A program made the translations under genes and the position numbers. Source: Methylomonas sp. (GTDB lineage: Bacteria; Pseudomonadota; Gammaproteobacteria; Methylococcales; Methylomonadaceae). From it: a DNA stretch of 8,923 nucleotides. Each line of letters opens with the position of its first letter. The stretch's first letter is position 1. Where the stretch lies: positions 1 through 8,923 of the forward strand of contig JAQTYP010000079.1 in NCBI GenBank assembly GCA_028688235.1. The letters run 5' to 3'. This document shows, piece by piece, positions 7,485-8,923 of this stretch. Below the pieces are notes generated by a model that saw nothing but the letters and a program-made list of their open reading frames with translations, made no database searches and was not told the origin of the DNA.

Positions 7485-8230
7485 TGGAAAGCATCAGCGT
7501 ATTGGGTTTTGCGGCGTCTGCATCCGACGATGGTTTAAGGGACAATCTGTCGTTTCGCTGCGTTACGGCACACCGCGAGACTATTCCAGTGGCCTTGAGG
7601 CGCCGCAGTAGTCAGGCGATGCATCTGGTGTTTAGTGCCGCTAGCGAGGCTTGCGTTCAGGCTCGGCGTTCGCCAGAAGCATTACCCGTCGTGTTTGCCA
7701 GCGTGGCGGGCGAGATTCAAACGACGGATCAGTTATGCCGGGAATTGGCCAAGGCCGACGGCCTGATTTCGCCCAGCGCGTTTCATAATTCCGTGCAAAA
7801 TGCCGCAGCCGGTTATTGGAGCATCGCCCGGCAATGTACTCAGCCGGCCAGTGCGCTGGCGGCCGGACAAGATACTTTTGCAATGGCACTGCTGGAAGCC
7901 TGGTGCCAACTGGCTGGTCTAGGCGGCGAATTATTGCTGGTTTGTTACGACGAATGCTGGCCCGGTTATTTGATGCCCGGCAGTGGCCGCTCGGCCCTTG
8001 CCTGCGCCTTGATGCTGGCCGCCGGTCCTGTAGAGGGTAGCATTGCGCGTCTTGGCCGGCCGCAAAGGGGAACGATACCGGCCTTTCCGGCCGAATGGCG
8101 TCAGGCGGTCGATGCGATGCCGGTATTGGCCGCTATTCCACTGCTTGAATGGCTGGCCAATGGCGGCGCGGGCACAGTCTTGCCGATTTCGGCATCTTCT
8201 GCCGGTTGGTGGCTGGAGGCCGGTATCTGA
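7484..8230 (+). CDS. Beta-ketoacyl synthase-like chain length factor (ketoacyl-synt_2 type)
   Basis: This 248-residue protein resembles the short beta-ketoacyl-synthase N-terminal-domain proteins annotated as chain length factors in aryl polyene clusters. The hallmark is the stretch SPSAFHNSVQNAAAGYWSI (96-114), followed by ALAAGQDTFAMALLEAW (124-140). There is no TACSS active-site motif and no second His motif, so it should not be an independent condensing enzyme. The likely role is as non-catalytic partner of the preceding ketosynthase, shaping the chain-length cavity. Start ATG 7484 is well supported by GGAGG at 7472-7476 and by the TGATG junction. The frame is open further upstream to 7238, but that part overlaps the ketosynthase and is not family-like. 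As I recall the family, the motif usually reads SVHN; here it is SVQN (Gln105). Confidence 0.85.
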   Translation: MESISVLGFAASASDDGLRDNLSFRCVTAHRETIPVALRRRSSQAMHLVFSAASEACVQARRSPEALPVVFASVAGEIQTTDQLCRELAKADGLISPSAFHNSVQNAAAGYWSIARQCTQPASALAAGQDTFAMALLEAWCQLAGLGGELLLVCYDECWPGYLMPGSGRSALACALMLAAGPVEGSIARLGRPQRGTIPAFPAEWRQAVDAMPVLAAIPLLEWLANGGAGTVLPISASSAGWWLEAGI

Positions 8231-8255
8231 CGGAGACGGTCAATCCATGTTGTCA

Positions 8256-8277
8256 TGCTTTTTGCTGGCAAAATGCA
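8256..8277. other. Near-palindrome in the gap before the lipoprotein gene
   Basis: TTTTGC at 8260-8265 faces GCAAAA at 8268-8273 across a two-base centre, flanked after one mismatch by TGC (8256-8258) and GCA (8275-8277). This could be an operator-like dyad or a weak structure ending the operon transcript. It sits in the 97-base gap 8231-8327, upstream of a possible TAAGAT -10 element at 8288-8293 that lacks a well-placed -35. Confidence 0.35.
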
Positions 8278-8327
8278 ACAAATGAACTAAGATCGTTCAA
8301 CCTTTTTTCAATTCGATAGGAGACGAC

Positions 8328-8735
8328 ATGACCTTTCATAAACCTTGCTTATTGCTGGCAGCGGTGCTGTTGGCGGCAGGCTGTGCCTCCGGCGGCAAAC
8401 AGGCCGCTCGAACCGATGCGCAACCGGCAGCTGCTACAAAAACCGCCGATGCCGGCATTTTTGGCGATATACCGACCGGCAGTGCCTTTGCGAAGATTCA
8501 ATTGGGCATGACTCAAGGTCAGGTTCATGAAATTCTGGGTCAGCCGACGGATAGCAAGTCTTACCAAACCGGCAAGGCCTGGATACCGTTTTATTTCGGA
8601 CCCGATGTGATGCGTACCGACGAGTTTTACAAGGGCGTGGGCGTTATTACCTATGCTGGGGCCGGTGTCGGTGGCGTACACTGGAAGGTGCACAAGGCGG
8701 TTTATAACCCGGCGGAAGACGGGTTTGCCAAATAG
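8328..8735 (+). CDS. Small outer-membrane-type lipoprotein with BamE/SmpA-like domain
   Basis: This 135-residue protein starts with a lipoprotein signal: a short basic N-terminus, the hydrophobic run LLLAAVLLAAGC and lipidation Cys19. Ala at +2 predicts sorting to the outer membrane by the Lol system. A low-complexity Ala/Lys/Thr linker (20-42) is followed by a small domain with the motif AKIQLGMTQGQVHEILGQP (55-73), which is the typical opening of SmpA/OmlA/BamE-like folds. A Trp/Tyr/Phe-rich part then ends at VYNPAEDGFAK. Start ATG 8328 has a good AGGAGA at 8318-8323. The 97-base gap from the operon suggests its own promoter or read-through. It may help anchor or assemble something in the outer membrane; a direct link to the polyketide pathway is only suggested by position. 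It is shorter and different in its second half from true BamE, so it is not proposed as the BAM subunit. Confidence 0.85.
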   Translation: MTFHKPCLLLAAVLLAAGCASGGKQAARTDAQPAAATKTADAGIFGDIPTGSAFAKIQLGMTQGQVHEILGQPTDSKSYQTGKAWIPFYFGPDVMRTDEFYKGVGVITYAGAGVGGVHWKVHKAVYNPAEDGFAK

Positions 8736-8759
8736 TCGATGACAGAGAGATCGTCGAAC

Positions 8760-8923
8760 ATGTCCGATAACAGGCAACAGCGCTTCGATTACGATGTCGT
8801 CGTGGCGGGCGGGGGGCCTGCTGGTTCTACCGCGGCCACCTTGCTATCGCAACAGGGACACCGGGTTTTATTATTGGAACGCGACAAGCACCCGCGTTTT
8901 CATATCGGCGAATCGATGTTGCC
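8760..8923 (+). CDS. FAD-dependent oxidoreductase (halogenase / geranylgeranyl reductase-like), N-terminal part only
   Basis: Only the first 54 codons lie in the window; the gene runs off the right edge. The N-terminus has the FAD dinucleotide-binding fold: strand DYDVVVAGGGPAGSTAATLL (GxGxxG type) followed by the strand and acidic end VLLLERD. The subsequent motif FHIGESMLP resembles the GES-L-P region of flavin-dependent halogenases and of related reductases in the PHBH-like flavoprotein class. Related oxidoreductases occur in aryl polyene and xanthomonadin type clusters, where a halogenase or tailoring role has been proposed. It begins 24 bases after the lipoprotein stop, with a weak AGAGAGA purine tract at 8744-8750, so the two are probably co-transcribed. 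Halogenase versus reductase cannot be decided without the missing portion. Confidence 0.8.
   Translation, partial: MSDNRQQRFDYDVVVAGGGPAGSTAATLLSQQGHRVLLLERDKHPRFHIGESML

Noticed and set aside
8266..8280. Sigma54-like promoter (TGGC followed by TGCA)
   Set aside because: The distance between the two elements is far too short for the -24/-12 spacing.
1..8923. CRISPR array, insertion sequence, integrase or attachment sites
   Set aside because: No regularly spaced direct repeats, transposase-like proteins or flanking terminal repeats were seen.

Overview
The window reads as chromosomal DNA of a Gram-negative bacterium, most likely a gammaproteobacterium. The grounds are an outer-membrane-type lipoprotein, a LolA-like periplasmic protein, a typical Gram-negative pigment-lipid exporter, moderate GC content, and Shine-Dalgarno-led or overlapping genes. 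A methanotroph (Methylococcales) would fit the style of the proteins, but nothing here proves it. All convincing genes are on the + strand.

Left part (1-2468): a non-coding leader with a perfect 11-bp hairpin is followed by a SulP-family anion transporter (144-1736). Next come an imperfect hairpin and a 146-residue membrane protein I do not recognise (1853-2293). A 175-bp gap then holds a hairpin and a good sigma70-type promoter candidate (2410-2438).

Middle part (2469-8230): a compact six-gene operon in which neighbours overlap by 1-4 bases or lie 1 base apart. In order it encodes an acyl carrier protein, a COG4648-type membrane protein, a LolA-like periplasmic protein, a two-module MMPL/RND exporter (COG4258), a beta-ketoacyl-ACP synthase with an intact Cys-His-His triad, and a beta-ketoacyl-synthase-like chain length factor. 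This set is characteristic of aryl polyene, xanthomonadin-like and related type II polyketide/fatty-acid clusters. The ACP carries the growing chain, the KS with its partner would extend it, and the exporter, LolA-like protein and COG4648 protein probably move the lipid-linked product to the outer membrane. The usual ketoreductase, dehydratases, ligase, acyltransferase and phosphopantetheinyl transferase are not in the window, so the cluster probably continues to the right.

Right part (8231-8923): after a 97-bp gap with a near-palindrome lie a small BamE/SmpA-like lipoprotein (8328-8735) and the first 54 codons of an FAD-dependent oxidoreductase of the halogenase / geranylgeranyl-reductase-like type (from 8760), cut by the window edge.

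The most notable anomaly is in the COG4648 gene. Its N-terminal three-quarters and its conserved-looking C-terminus are in different frames, so a one-base deletion, a sequencing error or a -1 frameshift must be invoked near 3213-3249. An in-phase T_TTT_TTG heptamer lies just upstream.
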